A stretch of DNA of 64,000 nucleotides from Caldatribacterium sp964426875 (GTDB taxonomy: Bacteria; Atribacterota; Atribacteria; Atribacterales; Caldatribacteriaceae), in the NCBI GenBank assembly GCA_964426875.1, contig CAYRSB010000002.1:62001-126000 (forward strand), in the 5' to 3' direction. The notes beneath the pieces are model-generated. The model saw only the letters and a list, made by a program, of their open reading frames with translations. It was not told where the DNA came from and did not search any database. Below, one piece after another: positions 42,909 to 51,722 of this stretch. Within the stretch, counting starts at the first letter, position 1. Each line of letters opens with the position of its first letter. A program made the translations under genes and the position numbers.

Positions 42909-43435
42909 GTGTTGCAGGTCTTCTTCTTGGAATTTTGGGAATCTTTTTCTTTTTCTGGGTCTTCCCCCTCTTTTTTCGGGGCATCCCTTGGCAGCCTACC
43001 GATATGCGGCGGGTTCGAAGGATGCTCGAGATGGCTCAAGTACGCCCGGGGGAAGTGGTGTATGACCTGGGGTGTGGAGACGGGAGAATTGTCATTTGTG
43101 CCGTTCGAGAATTTCGGGCAAAAGCGGTAGGTATTGAACTCAACCCCTGGCTTTTTTGCGTGGCCTGGATGCGGGTTTTCTTTTCAGGTTTACGACCGAA
43201 AGCCCGAATAGTTTTTGGAAACATCTTTTCGGTGGATCTCAAAGCGGCTGATGTTGTCACCCTCTTTCTTTTCGAGCACGTCAATGAGGCACTGAAAGAG
43301 AAACTCGAACGGGAGCTCAAAAAGGGAGCGCGTATCGTATCGTACGTTTGGACTTTCCGGGGATGGATTCCGAAAGAGGTGGACCCCACTCTTCGGCTGT
43401 ATCTCTACGTGAAGGACGAGAGGATTACTTTCTGA
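42905..43435 (+). CDS. Membrane-anchored class I SAM methyltransferase (FAM173/ATPSC-KMT-like)
   Basis: 176 residues. N-terminal membrane helix at about 5-27, then PTDMRRVRRMLEMAQVRPGE, SAM motif I VVYDLGCGDGRIVI, AVGIELNPWL and VVTLFLFEHVNEALKEKLER. A short methyltransferase behind one helix with D-L-G-x-G-D-G-R resembles the FAM173 family of protein-lysine methyltransferases; the target here is unknown. It overlaps lipA by four bases (ATGA). Confidence 0.8.
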   Translation: MSVAGLLLGILGIFFFFWVFPLFFRGIPWQPTDMRRVRRMLEMAQVRPGEVVYDLGCGDGRIVICAVREFRAKAVGIELNPWLFCVAWMRVFFSGLRPKARIVFGNIFSVDLKAADVVTLFLFEHVNEALKEKLERELKKGARIVSYVWTFRGWIPKEVDPTLRLYLYVKDERITF

Positions 43436-43506
43436 TATCCTGCGCCTTCAGGATCAATTTTTTGTCTCTCCACTTTTCCCTCTAAAGTTTTCCTGTTTCT
43501 CTCCGA

Positions 43507-43620
43507 TATAATAAAGCGGGAGGGAATGAAAGGGCAAACTCTCCGAAAGGGGAGGGCGCAAAGCCACGGACCTACAGCACGAAAAGTGCCACGGTGGCCG
43601 GGCTGCCAAGTCCCTTTTTT
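43507..43620 (+). promoter_or_regulatory. Cyclic di-GMP-I (GEMM) riboswitch with upstream -10 box
   Basis: A TATAAT box at 43507-43512 precedes the aptamer at about 43522-43608. The aptamer contains AGGGCAAACT, a GAAA tetraloop in CTCCGAAAGGGGAG, GCGCAAAGCCACGG, then a second helix (GCACGAAAAGTGC) and GGTGGCCGGGCTGCC. This order, with GGGCAAAC, GAAA, GCAAAGCC and GCCGGGCTGCC, is the GEMM consensus. A T6 tract follows at 43615-43620, suggesting control by termination, though I could not resolve the terminator stem. It precedes the C39-type lipoprotein and probably the second lipoprotein too. Confidence 0.88.
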
Positions 43621-43667
43621 GTTGGCCGGCGCCCGCCCTCAAGGGGAGTCCCTGAGGGGGTGTAAGT

Positions 43668-44306
43668 ATGAGGAGCCGGATTCCGATTTTTGTCTTTCTC
43701 TGCAGCGCCCTTCTTGTTTTTGCTTCCGGTTGTGCGACGGATCTCACCACTCCTAAGAGCGAGGTTTCGGTTTCTTCGGAGCGTTTTGTCGAGAGAAACT
43801 TCGACCGTATACTCCTTGATGTTCCCTTTCTTCCTCAGGTTCCTCCAGGGGACTGGTCGAGAACACGAAACTGCGGCGTGGCTTCTGCAGCTATGATTCG
43901 GGCTTACTATTTCGGTACGATGCCGACGAAAGAAGACATCATGCGAGCCAATGAATGGCTCAATGCCCGTTTTGGTTCACCCATCAACGGTTATAATGGC
44001 GACTATACAAACGTCTTTCAGATCCGGGCCTGGCTCGAAGCAGAGGGTGTTCCCACAAGAATCGGCATGGGAAACCTTGGGGTTCTGCGTAGACTCCTTG
44101 AAGAAGGTAAGCCCGTTCTTGTTGCTGTTTATTCCGATATGAATCCTCGGGGGGCCAAACACGCCATGGTTCTTGTGGGCATGGATGGTTCCTCAATCTA
44201 TGTGCATGACCCGGGGAAGACGAATGGGGCGAATAACTGCTATCCTACCTCTCGGTTTCTTTCCGTCTGGTCCTTGCAGAATAACTGGTATGTCACCATA
44301 GAGTGA
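43668..44306 (+). CDS. C39-like cysteine peptidase lipoprotein
   Basis: 212 residues. Lipoprotein signal with lipobox FASGC (Cys22). Peptidase domain: VPFLPQVPPGDWSRTRNCGV (catalytic Cys about 69 in NCGVASAAM), GVPTRIGMGNLGVLRRLLEE, GKPVLVAVYSD, HAMVLVGMDGSSIYVHDPG with catalytic His and Asp. It probably cleaves a surface or envelope protein. Under the c-di-GMP riboswitch, so it may act in the biofilm/motility switch, comparable in principle to LapG-type control although the family differs. Confidence 0.85.
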   Translation: MRSRIPIFVFLCSALLVFASGCATDLTTPKSEVSVSSERFVERNFDRILLDVPFLPQVPPGDWSRTRNCGVASAAMIRAYYFGTMPTKEDIMRANEWLNARFGSPINGYNGDYTNVFQIRAWLEAEGVPTRIGMGNLGVLRRLLEEGKPVLVAVYSDMNPRGAKHAMVLVGMDGSSIYVHDPGKTNGANNCYPTSRFLSVWSLQNNWYVTIE

Positions 44307-44941
44307 CTAATAGGAAGAATTTCCTATTGCCTTTTTCCCTCAAAGACTGGTATTTTTTCCTGAGAAAGGGGGGCCAGTCTCTGAGGGTAACATTCGGCTT
44401 TTTTGGAATCATGAGTATTCTCGTGGTCTTGGGTATTTCAGGGTGTGGAGGTGTACCGCAAGGAGGGTGCTTGGGAGGAGATACTAAAATCACGGGGAAA
44501 GTGCTTCTTCCCGAGAGTTGTGGTTCTTGTCCTCTCTTTGTGATCCTCCGTGACGAAAATGGTCCCGTATCTACGGTTTTGACCGATACCGAGGGACACT
44601 TTTCCTTTTCACAGATTCCCGGTCCTGCAGTACTCCTTTATGTGCGCTGTGGGTTAATGACTATGGCCAAGGGTGTGTATCCCCTCAATGAAGGAGAAGT
44701 CAACGATGTAGGCTGTATCGACGCCTTTTCCACCGCTCAGGTAGTGATCTATGAGGTAGCCCGTGAGAAGTATCCTGGAACGGTCTTCATCCGTGATATT
44801 CCCAATTTCCTTGTTCCGGAGAATTTCGTGTGTCTGGTAGAGGGGGCACTTTCCCACTGTGAAGACCCCCTTTCTTCTTCCCTGGTGCGTTCCGAGGCTC
44901 TTCGATATATAGATGTGTGGTTTGGAAACCCTCCTAAGTAA
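44303..44941 (+). CDS. Lipoprotein with carboxypeptidase-regulatory-like domain
   Basis: 212 residues from GTG 44303, which overlaps the previous stop (GTGA). A later ATG (44411) would leave too short a signal. The hydrophobic stretch GIMSILVVLGISGC ends in a lipobox with Cys at about 48. Then KITGKVLLPESCGSCPLFVI, DTEGHFSFSQIPGPAVLLYV, a single beta-sandwich resembling carboxypeptidase regulatory domains. The C-terminal 90 residues are unrecognised. Eight further cysteines are notable. Coupled to the peptidase and therefore probably under the same riboswitch. Confidence 0.7.
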   Translation: MTNRKNFLLPFSLKDWYFFLRKGGQSLRVTFGFFGIMSILVVLGISGCGGVPQGGCLGGDTKITGKVLLPESCGSCPLFVILRDENGPVSTVLTDTEGHFSFSQIPGPAVLLYVRCGLMTMAKGVYPLNEGEVNDVGCIDAFSTAQVVIYEVAREKYPGTVFIRDIPNFLVPENFVCLVEGALSHCEDPLSSSLVRSEALRYIDVWFGNPPK

Positions 44942-45010
44942 TTTCTTTCGATTCTCCCGTCTTTCCTTCTGCCTTATTTCTGCTACAATAATCATTGGAG
45001 GTGGTATTTT

Positions 45011-46027
45011 ATGAAACGCTCAGTGTTTCTCTCGGTGCTTCTCTTAGTTGGGCTTCTCGTTTTCACTTCGGTGTCTTCAGCAAAGACCTATGAAATTGCC
45101 GTAGTGGTGAAGATTGCGGGAATTCCCTGGTTCAACCGCATGGCTGAAGGCGTGGAACAGGCAGCCAAGGAGCTCGGGGTGAATGCATATCTCACTGGTC
45201 CGGCAACGGCTGACCCGGCACCGCAAGTGCAAATGGTGGAGGACCTCGTCACCCGGGGTGTAGATGCCGTCTGTGTAGTCCCCAATGACGCCAAAGCTCT
45301 TGTTCCAGTCTTCAACAAGGCGAGGGAGAAAGGCACTGTAGTCATTACGCATGAGTCACCTTTTGAAACCGAGGCTATCGATTGGGACGTGGAAACCATT
45401 GATAGTGTGCAATTCGGTCGGAATCCTATCGATGCCATTGTGGAGAAGCTCAAAGAATCGGGAGAACTTGAAAAGTACACTCCGGAGAATCCAGCAGGGT
45501 TCGTCATGCTGGTGGGTAGCTTAACTGTTCCACTTCACAACTTCTGGGCAGACGTAGCTCTTGAGTACGTCAAGGAGAAGTACCCATTCCTCAAGGAACT
45601 CACTTCTCGTTTGCCTACCGCCGAAAGTGTTGAGGATTCCCGGGCTGCTGTTCTGGACCTCATCACCACCTATGGTGATCAGTTTAAGGCGGTCATTGGA
45701 TGGGGAAGCCTCGGACCGATCGGTGCCGCCCAGGCTGTGGCCGAAAAGGGGATGGAGGACAAGATTATTGTTGTAGGAAGTGCCATTCCCTCTACTGTTG
45801 CACCGTATCTTAAGACCGGGGCTGTTGACTGGGCACAACTTTGGGACCCCAAAGATGCCGGATATGCCATGGTCTACATCGCCAAGCAGATTCTCGATGG
45901 AGTGGAAATCAAAGAAGGTATGGAGATTCCGGGTCTTGGTCCCATAAAGGTGGAGGGTAAGGTCATAAGCGTGAACCAGATTAAACTCATGCCCACTGCT
46001 GAAGCTGCAGAGGCTTTAGGGTTCTGA
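45011..46027 (+). CDS. Sugar ABC transporter substrate-binding protein (RbsB/LsrB type)
   Basis: 338 residues, signal peptide 1-24, then YEIAVVVKIAGIPWFNRMAE, GVNAYLTGPATADPAPQVQM, DAVCVVPNDAKALVPVFNKA, TIDSVQFGRN and IIVVGSAIPSTVAPYLKTGA. The pattern (IPWFNRM, GP..AD.A.QV, LWDPKDAGYA) is close to LsrB/RhaS-type receptors for AI-2 or pentoses/deoxyhexoses; the ligand is not certain. A TACAAT -10 (44984-44989) and ggaggtgg precede it. First gene of a four-gene importer. Confidence 0.9.
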   Translation: MKRSVFLSVLLLVGLLVFTSVSSAKTYEIAVVVKIAGIPWFNRMAEGVEQAAKELGVNAYLTGPATADPAPQVQMVEDLVTRGVDAVCVVPNDAKALVPVFNKAREKGTVVITHESPFETEAIDWDVETIDSVQFGRNPIDAIVEKLKESGELEKYTPENPAGFVMLVGSLTVPLHNFWADVALEYVKEKYPFLKELTSRLPTAESVEDSRAAVLDLITTYGDQFKAVIGWGSLGPIGAAQAVAEKGMEDKIIVVGSAIPSTVAPYLKTGAVDWAQLWDPKDAGYAMVYIAKQILDGVEIKEGMEIPGLGPIKVEGKVISVNQIKLMPTAEAAEALGF

Positions 46028-46044
46028 GAGCAACAGGGAATGAC

Positions 46045-46076
46045 AGAGATGCCGGGGTTCGAACCCCGGCATCTCT
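46045..46076 (+). promoter_or_regulatory. Perfect 32-base palindrome between binding-protein and ATPase genes
   Basis: 46045-46060 and 46061-46076 are perfect complements; as RNA this is a 14-base-pair stem with a TCGA loop. Only CTTTG follows, so termination should be weak. It lies between the receptor stop and the ATPase start, parallel to the hairpins in the two other sugar operons. Confidence 0.75.
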
Positions 46077-46089
46077 TTGAGGTGGTATA

Positions 46090-47589
46090 GTGCCGGGGAG
46101 AGAAGAAGTCCTTCACCTTGTGCATATTACCAAGCGATATGGAGGAGTGGTGGCGCTCCGGGACGTAGATTTTTCCGTTCTCCGGGGTGAGGTCCATGGT
46201 TTGGTGGGTGAGAACGGCTCTGGAAAGAGTACCCTTGTGAAGGTTGCCACAGGGGTTGTGCAGCCTGACGAGGGTGCAGAGATCTACCTTGAGGGACAGA
46301 GAATTCCCCGTCTGAATCCCTACCTTTCCTTCCACCGAGGAATTCACGTGGTGCATCAGGACCTCTCTCTTTTTCCCAACCTCTCGGTGGCGGAGAACAT
46401 TCTCTCCCATGAGTACATAGAGAAGCGACGTTCTTTGGTCTCGTGGTCGGATATGGAGCGACGGGCAAAGGAAGTCCTTGAAAAGCTTGGAGTTGACCTC
46501 GATCCCAGGGAAATTGTGGGGCGACTTCCCTTTGCCGATCAACAACTTGTGGCCATCTGTAGGGCGATTGCAAGCCAGGCAAAGCTCATCATTCTTGATG
46601 AGCCTACGTCTTCTCTCACTTTTCGGGAGGTACAGCGTCTTTTTGGCTTCATTCGAGAGCTTAAGGTTCAGGGAATAGCTACAGTTTTCATCAGCCATCG
46701 CCTTGATGAGGTGCTTGAGATCAGCGACCGGGTAACGGTCTTAAAGGATGGGGTCAAGATTGGTACCTTTTTGAAAGAGGAGCTCACCAAGGGCAGGCTT
46801 TCTTTTCTTATGACCGGGAAGGAAATCACGGCGCGTTCTTCTTTGTCTTTTCTTTCAGAGGCTCGAGAAGTCTTGCGGGTTGAAGGGCTGACCCGAAGAG
46901 GAGAGTACTACGATGTTACCCTTTCCCTATATCAAGGGGAAATCCTTGGTCTCATCGGTCCTCGGGGAGCGGGGAGAACCGAACTTGCTCTGACGCTTTT
47001 TGGTCTTAATCCTCCCGACCGGGGAAAAATCGTCCTTGACGGACGTGAAGTGGTTTTTCGATCCAATCGAGATGCCATTCGTCATGGGATCGGATATGTA
47101 CCGGAAAACCGCCTCCTTCAGGGGCTTGTTCTTGATCAGCCTATCGCCGATAACATTGTGGTAACCATCCTTGATTCTCTGGTGAACCGTGGGGGGTTCT
47201 TACGTCCCGCGGTGAAGTTTTCGGTGGCAGAAAAGGCGGTAAAAGACTTTGGAATTAAGACCCAGGTAGTTGATGCTCCGGCGCGTTCTCTCTCCGGAGG
47301 GAACCAGCAGAAGGTTGTCCTTTCTCGTTGGATTCTCACCGCTCCGAAGATTCTGATCCTTGATGCCCCGACACATGGAGTCGATGTAGCGGCCAAAGAG
47401 AGTATCTATGAAACCATTCGGGAACTCTCCCAGAAGAGAGGTATAAGCATCCTTTTTATTTCCGATGAAGAGCACGAAGTTCTTGAAGTGTGCCATCGGA
47501 TTCTTGTCATGCGCGAGGGCAGGATTGTGCGGGAATATAAAGCAGAGGAAGTTACCGAGGAAGCGCTTCGGGAAGAAATTGTGGGATAG
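46090..47589 (+). CDS. Sugar ABC transporter ATPase, duplicated (RbsA/LsrA type)
   Basis: 499 residues, two ATPase halves. First: Walker A GENGSGKSTLVKVATG, Q-loop HQDLSLFPNLSV, Walker B LIILDEPTSSLTFREV, H-loop ISHRL. Second: degenerate Walker A GPRGAGRTELALTLFG, signature LSGGNQQKVVLSRWI, Walker B ILDAPTHGVDVAAKE. In the first half the signature reads LPFADQQLVAICRAI. This asymmetry is normal for the RbsA class. The start is GTG at 46090 with tttgaggtgg upstream. Confidence 0.94.
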   Translation: MPGREEVLHLVHITKRYGGVVALRDVDFSVLRGEVHGLVGENGSGKSTLVKVATGVVQPDEGAEIYLEGQRIPRLNPYLSFHRGIHVVHQDLSLFPNLSVAENILSHEYIEKRRSLVSWSDMERRAKEVLEKLGVDLDPREIVGRLPFADQQLVAICRAIASQAKLIILDEPTSSLTFREVQRLFGFIRELKVQGIATVFISHRLDEVLEISDRVTVLKDGVKIGTFLKEELTKGRLSFLMTGKEITARSSLSFLSEAREVLRVEGLTRRGEYYDVTLSLYQGEILGLIGPRGAGRTELALTLFGLNPPDRGKIVLDGREVVFRSNRDAIRHGIGYVPENRLLQGLVLDQPIADNIVVTILDSLVNRGGFLRPAVKFSVAEKAVKDFGIKTQVVDAPARSLSGGNQQKVVLSRWILTAPKILILDAPTHGVDVAAKESIYETIRELSQKRGISILFISDEEHEVLEVCHRILVMREGRIVREYKAEEVTEEALREEIVG

Positions 47590-47603
47590 AGGAGAGATAG
47601 CCA

Positions 47604-48602
47604 TTGCTTCGGCGAATTTCAGGGAGATCTGAAGTATACCTTGCCGGTGTTGTCATTGCCCTTTCCGTGGTCCTTTTCTTCCTCAACCCCAAGTTCCTCA
47701 CCGCCGAGAACCTCTTTGATGTCCTTCGAAACAATTCCTTTCTCGGTATTGTTGCCCTTGGGGAACTCGTAGTACTTATTTCCGGGGGAATAGACGTATC
47801 TTTCACTGCCATAGCTACAGTGGCGCAGTACATCATGGGAGTCATTATGACTCGTTACGCAGTGGAGAACGTGTTTTTGGCTTTCCTCATCCCCATCCCC
47901 ATTGGTGTTGCCTTGGGAGCTTTCAATGCCTTTTTGGTCAACCGCACTCGAGTGCATCCCGTTATCATCACCATCTCGAGTCTCAATGTGTTTTATGGGT
48001 TTTTGATGGTGGTGAGTCGGGGAAAGTGGATTTATGGATTTCCCGTTCCTTTTCGAGAATTTGCCCGTCTGAAAGTTCTAACTCTTTTTTCAGGAAAGGG
48101 TGTAGAATATGGACTCTCCATTTTTACAGTCATATGGTTTCTCATTGCCGTGGCAACGTGGGTGATTTTGCAATACCTTCCCATCGGTCGGAAAGTCTAC
48201 GCACTGGGGGGTAATAGTGAAGCAGCCCGGAGAGCCGGCTTTGACATCTTTCGTATCCAAATTTTTGTCTATTGCTACATCGGGTTACTTTCAGGTTTGG
48301 CCGGTTTTGTCCATGCGGCGCTCAACCAGATAATCCAGCCAAATGCCATAGTGGGGCGAGAGCTTGACGTCGTGGCCGCTGCAATCCTTGGAGGCGCGAG
48401 TGTCTTCGGCGGAGCAGGCTCTCCTTTTGGAGTCATTTTGGGGGTGCTCTTCATCGCCTTCATTAAGAATGGCCTCATTCTTATGAAGGCTTCGGCCTAC
48501 TGGCATCAGGTCATCATGGGGCTCATTATCGTTCTTGCAGCAACGCTCAGTGCGTACCAGCAAAGTCTTGAGAAGAAGAGAAGAAGAGGAAGGAGTATAT
48601 GA
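47604..48602 (+). CDS. Sugar ABC transporter permease (RbsC/LsrC type), first
   Basis: 332 residues, TTG start at 47604, eight to ten predicted helices. NNSFLGIVALGELVVLISGG then IDVSFTAIATVAQYIMGVIM and GRKVYALGGNSEAARRAGFD are the BPD_transp_2 landmarks; LDVVAAAILGGASVFGGAG is the coupling region. It overlaps the second permease by four bases. Confidence 0.92.
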   Translation: MLRRISGRSEVYLAGVVIALSVVLFFLNPKFLTAENLFDVLRNNSFLGIVALGELVVLISGGIDVSFTAIATVAQYIMGVIMTRYAVENVFLAFLIPIPIGVALGAFNAFLVNRTRVHPVIITISSLNVFYGFLMVVSRGKWIYGFPVPFREFARLKVLTLFSGKGVEYGLSIFTVIWFLIAVATWVILQYLPIGRKVYALGGNSEAARRAGFDIFRIQIFVYCYIGLLSGLAGFVHAALNQIIQPNAIVGRELDVVAAAILGGASVFGGAGSPFGVILGVLFIAFIKNGLILMKASAYWHQVIMGLIIVLAATLSAYQQSLEKKRRRGRSI

Positions 48603-49549
48603 GGGTCACACAGCATAGAAGAGAAACGCAGGCTCTGGTACTTGTTGTAGTGGTAAGTTTTTTAATCGTCCTCCTGGGCATTCTCACCAGGGGTAGGCTC
48701 CTCGGTTTTGACAGTCTCCAGTCTATCGCCTTTCAGCTCCCCCTTTTGGGTATCCTCACCCTTGCACAGATGACACCGATGCTTACCGGAGGTATTGACC
48801 TTTCCATCATCTCTACGGCCAATCTCTGTGGAGTGGTGGCTGCAATCTTAATGACCCGCAGCGGTGTTTCTGTCCCGCAAGCTCTATTTTTTGGTCTTCT
48901 TTTAACTCTGTTCCTTGGGCTTTTGAAGGGCCTTCTCATTGCCTGGGTGTCGGTTCCGGCCATCATTGCTACCTTGGGACTCATGATCTTCATTGAAGGG
49001 GTATCCTTGGTCCTCACTCGGGGGTATGTGATCGCCGGGTTTCCGGAAAGTTTTCTCTTCTTAGGGAACGGAACGGTTCTTGGTATTCCCATGCCCTTTG
49101 TAATCTTTGCTCTGGTGGTGGTCTTTCTCTACATTCTTTTGGCTCGAACTCGCTTTGGAACACATGTTTACCTCCTTGGGTCAAACCCCGTGGCGACACT
49201 CTTTGCCGGAGTTAACAACAGTGGTGTACTCTTTAAAACCTATCTTCTTTCGAGCTTCCTTGCAGGTATTGCTGGTCTTGTTATGATTTCCCGTTTTAAC
49301 GCCGCTCAGGCAGACTATGGAAAGTCTTACCTTCTCTTGACCGTTTTGGCCTGTGTTCTTGGGGGTGTGGACCCGGCCGGAGGATTTGGGCGTATTCCGG
49401 GAGTGGTGGTATCCATCGTTGTTCTGCAGGTTGTGGCTACCGGTTTCAACCTTTTAGGATTGAGTTCGCATCTTGCCAGCGCTCTGTGGGGATTGATTCT
49501 TCTTGGGGTCATTGCCGCGAATCGCATGCTTGGAGCAGAAAGGGCATAG
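48599..49549 (+). CDS. Sugar ABC transporter permease (RbsC/LsrD type), second
   Basis: 316 residues. LAQMTPMLTGGIDLSIISTA, GLMIFIEGVSLVLTRGYVIA, THVYLLGSNPVATLFAGVNN and VLACVLGGVDPAGGFGRIPG. Two different permeases point to a heterodimeric channel as in the LsrACDB and RhaSTPQ systems. Last gene of the importer; it ends 8 bases before the convergent MBL gene. Confidence 0.92.
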   Translation: MRVTQHRRETQALVLVVVVSFLIVLLGILTRGRLLGFDSLQSIAFQLPLLGILTLAQMTPMLTGGIDLSIISTANLCGVVAAILMTRSGVSVPQALFFGLLLTLFLGLLKGLLIAWVSVPAIIATLGLMIFIEGVSLVLTRGYVIAGFPESFLFLGNGTVLGIPMPFVIFALVVVFLYILLARTRFGTHVYLLGSNPVATLFAGVNNSGVLFKTYLLSSFLAGIAGLVMISRFNAAQADYGKSYLLLTVLACVLGGVDPAGGFGRIPGVVVSIVVLQVVATGFNLLGLSSHLASALWGLILLGVIAANRMLGAERA

Positions 49550-49557
49550 AGCTACTT

Positions 49558-50295
49558 CTATTCTTGAGGACTTTTGAGTACCCAGATTTCAGTAGAAGAG
49601 GGGAGGTCTTCTTTTTTGAGAATGATAAGGCCTCCTTTAAGGATGGTTTTCCACGCCTTTGCCCAGGAGAGGAACTCTTCGCACGATGCCAAGGGCCAGT
49701 TTTGGGTTATGGAGGTTCTGTAGTGCATGGGAATAATAACTCGGGGGCTCAAAACCTCAATGAACTCCTTGGCTTCCTCCAGGGGAATGGTGTAGTTTCC
49801 GCCTACCGGCATGAAAAGGACGTCAACACCCCTGAGTCTCTCCATGACGTCTTCGCTTGGTGGTGCTCCTATGTCCCCAAGGTGTGCAAGATGGAGGTCC
49901 TCACCCTCGATGACCACGATACTGTTTTTTCCTCGCAGCTTTCCTTCCTCCTGGTCATGGTATGAAGGGAGGGCAAAAAGATGCACTCCCTGTATGGTAC
50001 GGTCAAAGAGGTTCCACTCTTTTTCATTGCCCTTCGTGCCTAAAAGAACCTCAACGGACTTTCCTAAAAAGTCCGGATTGTAGTGGTCGAAGTGTTCATG
50101 GGTACTCACGAGGATGTCGGCGTCAATGCGAGGGATCGGATATCCGGTGCGAGGAGAGAAAGGGTCGAGAACAAGGCGCAATCCATTTTCGAAGGTCAGA
50201 AGAAAAGCAGAGTGTCCCAGGTAACGAATCTCTAAGGCCTGCGCAGGAAAAGCGCAACACAGAGAGAACAATACCAAAAGAAGCACTTTTCTCAT
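49558..50295 (-). CDS. Secreted metallo-beta-lactamase-fold hydrolase (UlaG-like)
   Basis: 245 residues with a signal peptide (MRKVLLLVLFSLCCAFPAQA). LEIRYLGHSAFLLTF, STHEHFDHYNPDF (zinc-binding H-x-H-x-D-H), LAHLGDIGAPPSEDV and PMHYRTSITQNW keep the metal ligands of the UlaG/YtnP-like branch. Extracytoplasmic location is uncommon in this branch. Substrate unknown. A TATAAT at 50322-50317 reads leftward toward it; SD gaagggaggg. Confidence 0.87.
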   Translation of the reverse strand: MRKVLLLVLFSLCCAFPAQALEIRYLGHSAFLLTFENGLRLVLDPFSPRTGYPIPRIDADILVSTHEHFDHYNPDFLGKSVEVLLGTKGNEKEWNLFDRTIQGVHLFALPSYHDQEEGKLRGKNSIVVIEGEDLHLAHLGDIGAPPSEDVMERLRGVDVLFMPVGGNYTIPLEEAKEFIEVLSPRVIIPMHYRTSITQNWPLASCEEFLSWAKAWKTILKGGLIILKKEDLPSSTEIWVLKSPQE

Positions 50296-50316
50296 GGCAA
50301 TCCCTCCTTCTCTTCT

Positions 50317-50331
50317 ATTATATCCTATAAT
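50317..50331. promoter_or_regulatory. Back-to-back -10 boxes between divergent genes
   Basis: TATAAT reading left (50322-50317) for the MBL gene and TATAAT reading right (50326-50331) for the isomerase-like gene, three bases apart. Neither has a good -35. Such close divergent promoters imply coordinated or mutually exclusive use. Confidence 0.45.
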
Positions 50332-50387
50332 ATTCCTAACGAGGCGCAGGGTATGAAGCGCCAGGACCTGAAGGAGGCACAGGACTT

Positions 50388-51704
50388 ATGAAGGCAAGGC
50401 TTGCCCCTCTGTACTTTTCTTCCGGGATGGATGAAGAGTATCGCACACAACTCGATGTGGTCCGAGAGCTTTTGTCCGAGGAAGCAGAAATCCTTGACCC
50501 GGTTCCGGTGGGGAGTAGGATTGCTGATTGTGATGCCCTTCTTTTCCCCCAAGTCATCGGAGAAGCTTATCGGGCAGCCAAGGACTTAAGGGAAATGGGT
50601 TTCCCCGTCATTCTTGTGACCTCTCCCTTCGGTACAGTGAACATGTGGGACTGGGAGATTGCCACATACTTCAGAACCCAAGGCATTGAGGTTTTTACTC
50701 CGTGTTCCCTTGAATTGACCAAGGAGATACTGCGGGCTTTTGCTTTTCGTCGCAGGGCTCAAGGAGCAGTTTTTTTGGTTTTCCAAGACAATCCGGGGGA
50801 AGGAATGCAGGCGGAAATTTTCAAGCGTTTCTTCTGGTGGGAGGAAGAGTGCCGGAAGGGGATTGAGGAGAAAATCGGAATCAAAGTGGTGGTAAGGAGC
50901 TTTAAAGAACTTGCTCATCGGGCAAAAGGCATCCCTGACGAGGTGGCGAAAGAGGAGTGGTGGAACTGGGATCTCCCCACAGAGGGAGTTTCAGAAAGGT
51001 CCATCTTGAGTGCGGTGAAGATGTATCTTGTTCTGGCTTCCGAGCTCTCTAAGGAGGGAAACGTCCTGGGTATAGGGATAAATTGTCTCAATGAGTCCTT
51101 TTTTTCTGACACTACCCCGTGCCTTGCCTGGAATATGCTCTTTGAAAGGCATGACATTCTCTGGGCTTGCGAAGCCGATATTCTCTCTCTTCTTACCGAA
51201 TGCCTCATCTGGTACCCGTTGCGTGTCCCCTTTATGATGACCAATATTTACCCTTTTCTTATGGGTGACGCCGCTTTGAAACACGAACGCATTGAAAAAT
51301 TTCCCGATGTTTCTGAGCCGGAGAATCACCTTCTTTTTGCCCACTGCGGGTATCTTGGGGTACTGCCCCGACCCTTTGCTACCTCATGGTGTGTCCGCCC
51401 CAAAATCTTGAGAATTGTGGATGAGAATGCTGTTGCTCTCGATGCCCGTCTTCCTGAAGGGCTGGTAACTATTGTGAAACTCCACCCCTTGCTTTCCAAA
51501 ATTGTTGCTGTCCAGGGAAATCTCGAGGGATATGTTCAGTATCCTGGGTCGGACTGCGAGAACGGGGCGGTGGTAAAGGTCCGGGATGGTTATAGACTCG
51601 TTGAGGCACTCTACTCCCACCATGTGTGCCTCGTGAGTGGGCAGAGAATCCCTTCCCTGCGGATGATTGCTCGGGTCTTTGGGCTTGAGCTTGAAGAGCT
51701 CTAA
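50388..51704 (+). CDS. L-fucose/L-arabinose isomerase-family protein
   Basis: 438 residues. DCDALLFPQVIGEAYRAAKD, FPVILVTSPFGTVNMWDWEI, NVLGIGINCLNESFFSDTTP, WACEADILSLLTECLIWYP and HCGYLGVLPRPFATSWCVRP resemble the FucI-related group in which Glu and Asp ligands hold the metal, but the protein is shorter than true FucI (about 590). It probably isomerises or otherwise acts on a hexose or pentose. Start of a cluster with a mannitol-phosphate-type and a zinc dehydrogenase. Confidence 0.75.
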   Translation: MKARLAPLYFSSGMDEEYRTQLDVVRELLSEEAEILDPVPVGSRIADCDALLFPQVIGEAYRAAKDLREMGFPVILVTSPFGTVNMWDWEIATYFRTQGIEVFTPCSLELTKEILRAFAFRRRAQGAVFLVFQDNPGEGMQAEIFKRFFWWEEECRKGIEEKIGIKVVVRSFKELAHRAKGIPDEVAKEEWWNWDLPTEGVSERSILSAVKMYLVLASELSKEGNVLGIGINCLNESFFSDTTPCLAWNMLFERHDILWACEADILSLLTECLIWYPLRVPFMMTNIYPFLMGDAALKHERIEKFPDVSEPENHLLFAHCGYLGVLPRPFATSWCVRPKILRIVDENAVALDARLPEGLVTIVKLHPLLSKIVAVQGNLEGYVQYPGSDCENGAVVKVRDGYRLVEALYSHHVCLVSGQRIPSLRMIARVFGLELEEL

Positions 51705-51722
51705 GGGAACCTGGATGAGAAG

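Noticed and set aside
46045..46076. tRNA T-arm-like word GGGGTTCGAACCCC
   Set aside because: It is the centre of a perfect 32-base palindrome; no acceptor, D or anticodon arms surround it.
45011..49549. AI-2 (Lsr) quorum-sensing uptake system
   Set aside because: Receptor similarity is suggestive, but lsrK, lsrR, lsrF and lsrG are absent and related receptors bind pentoses or rhamnose.
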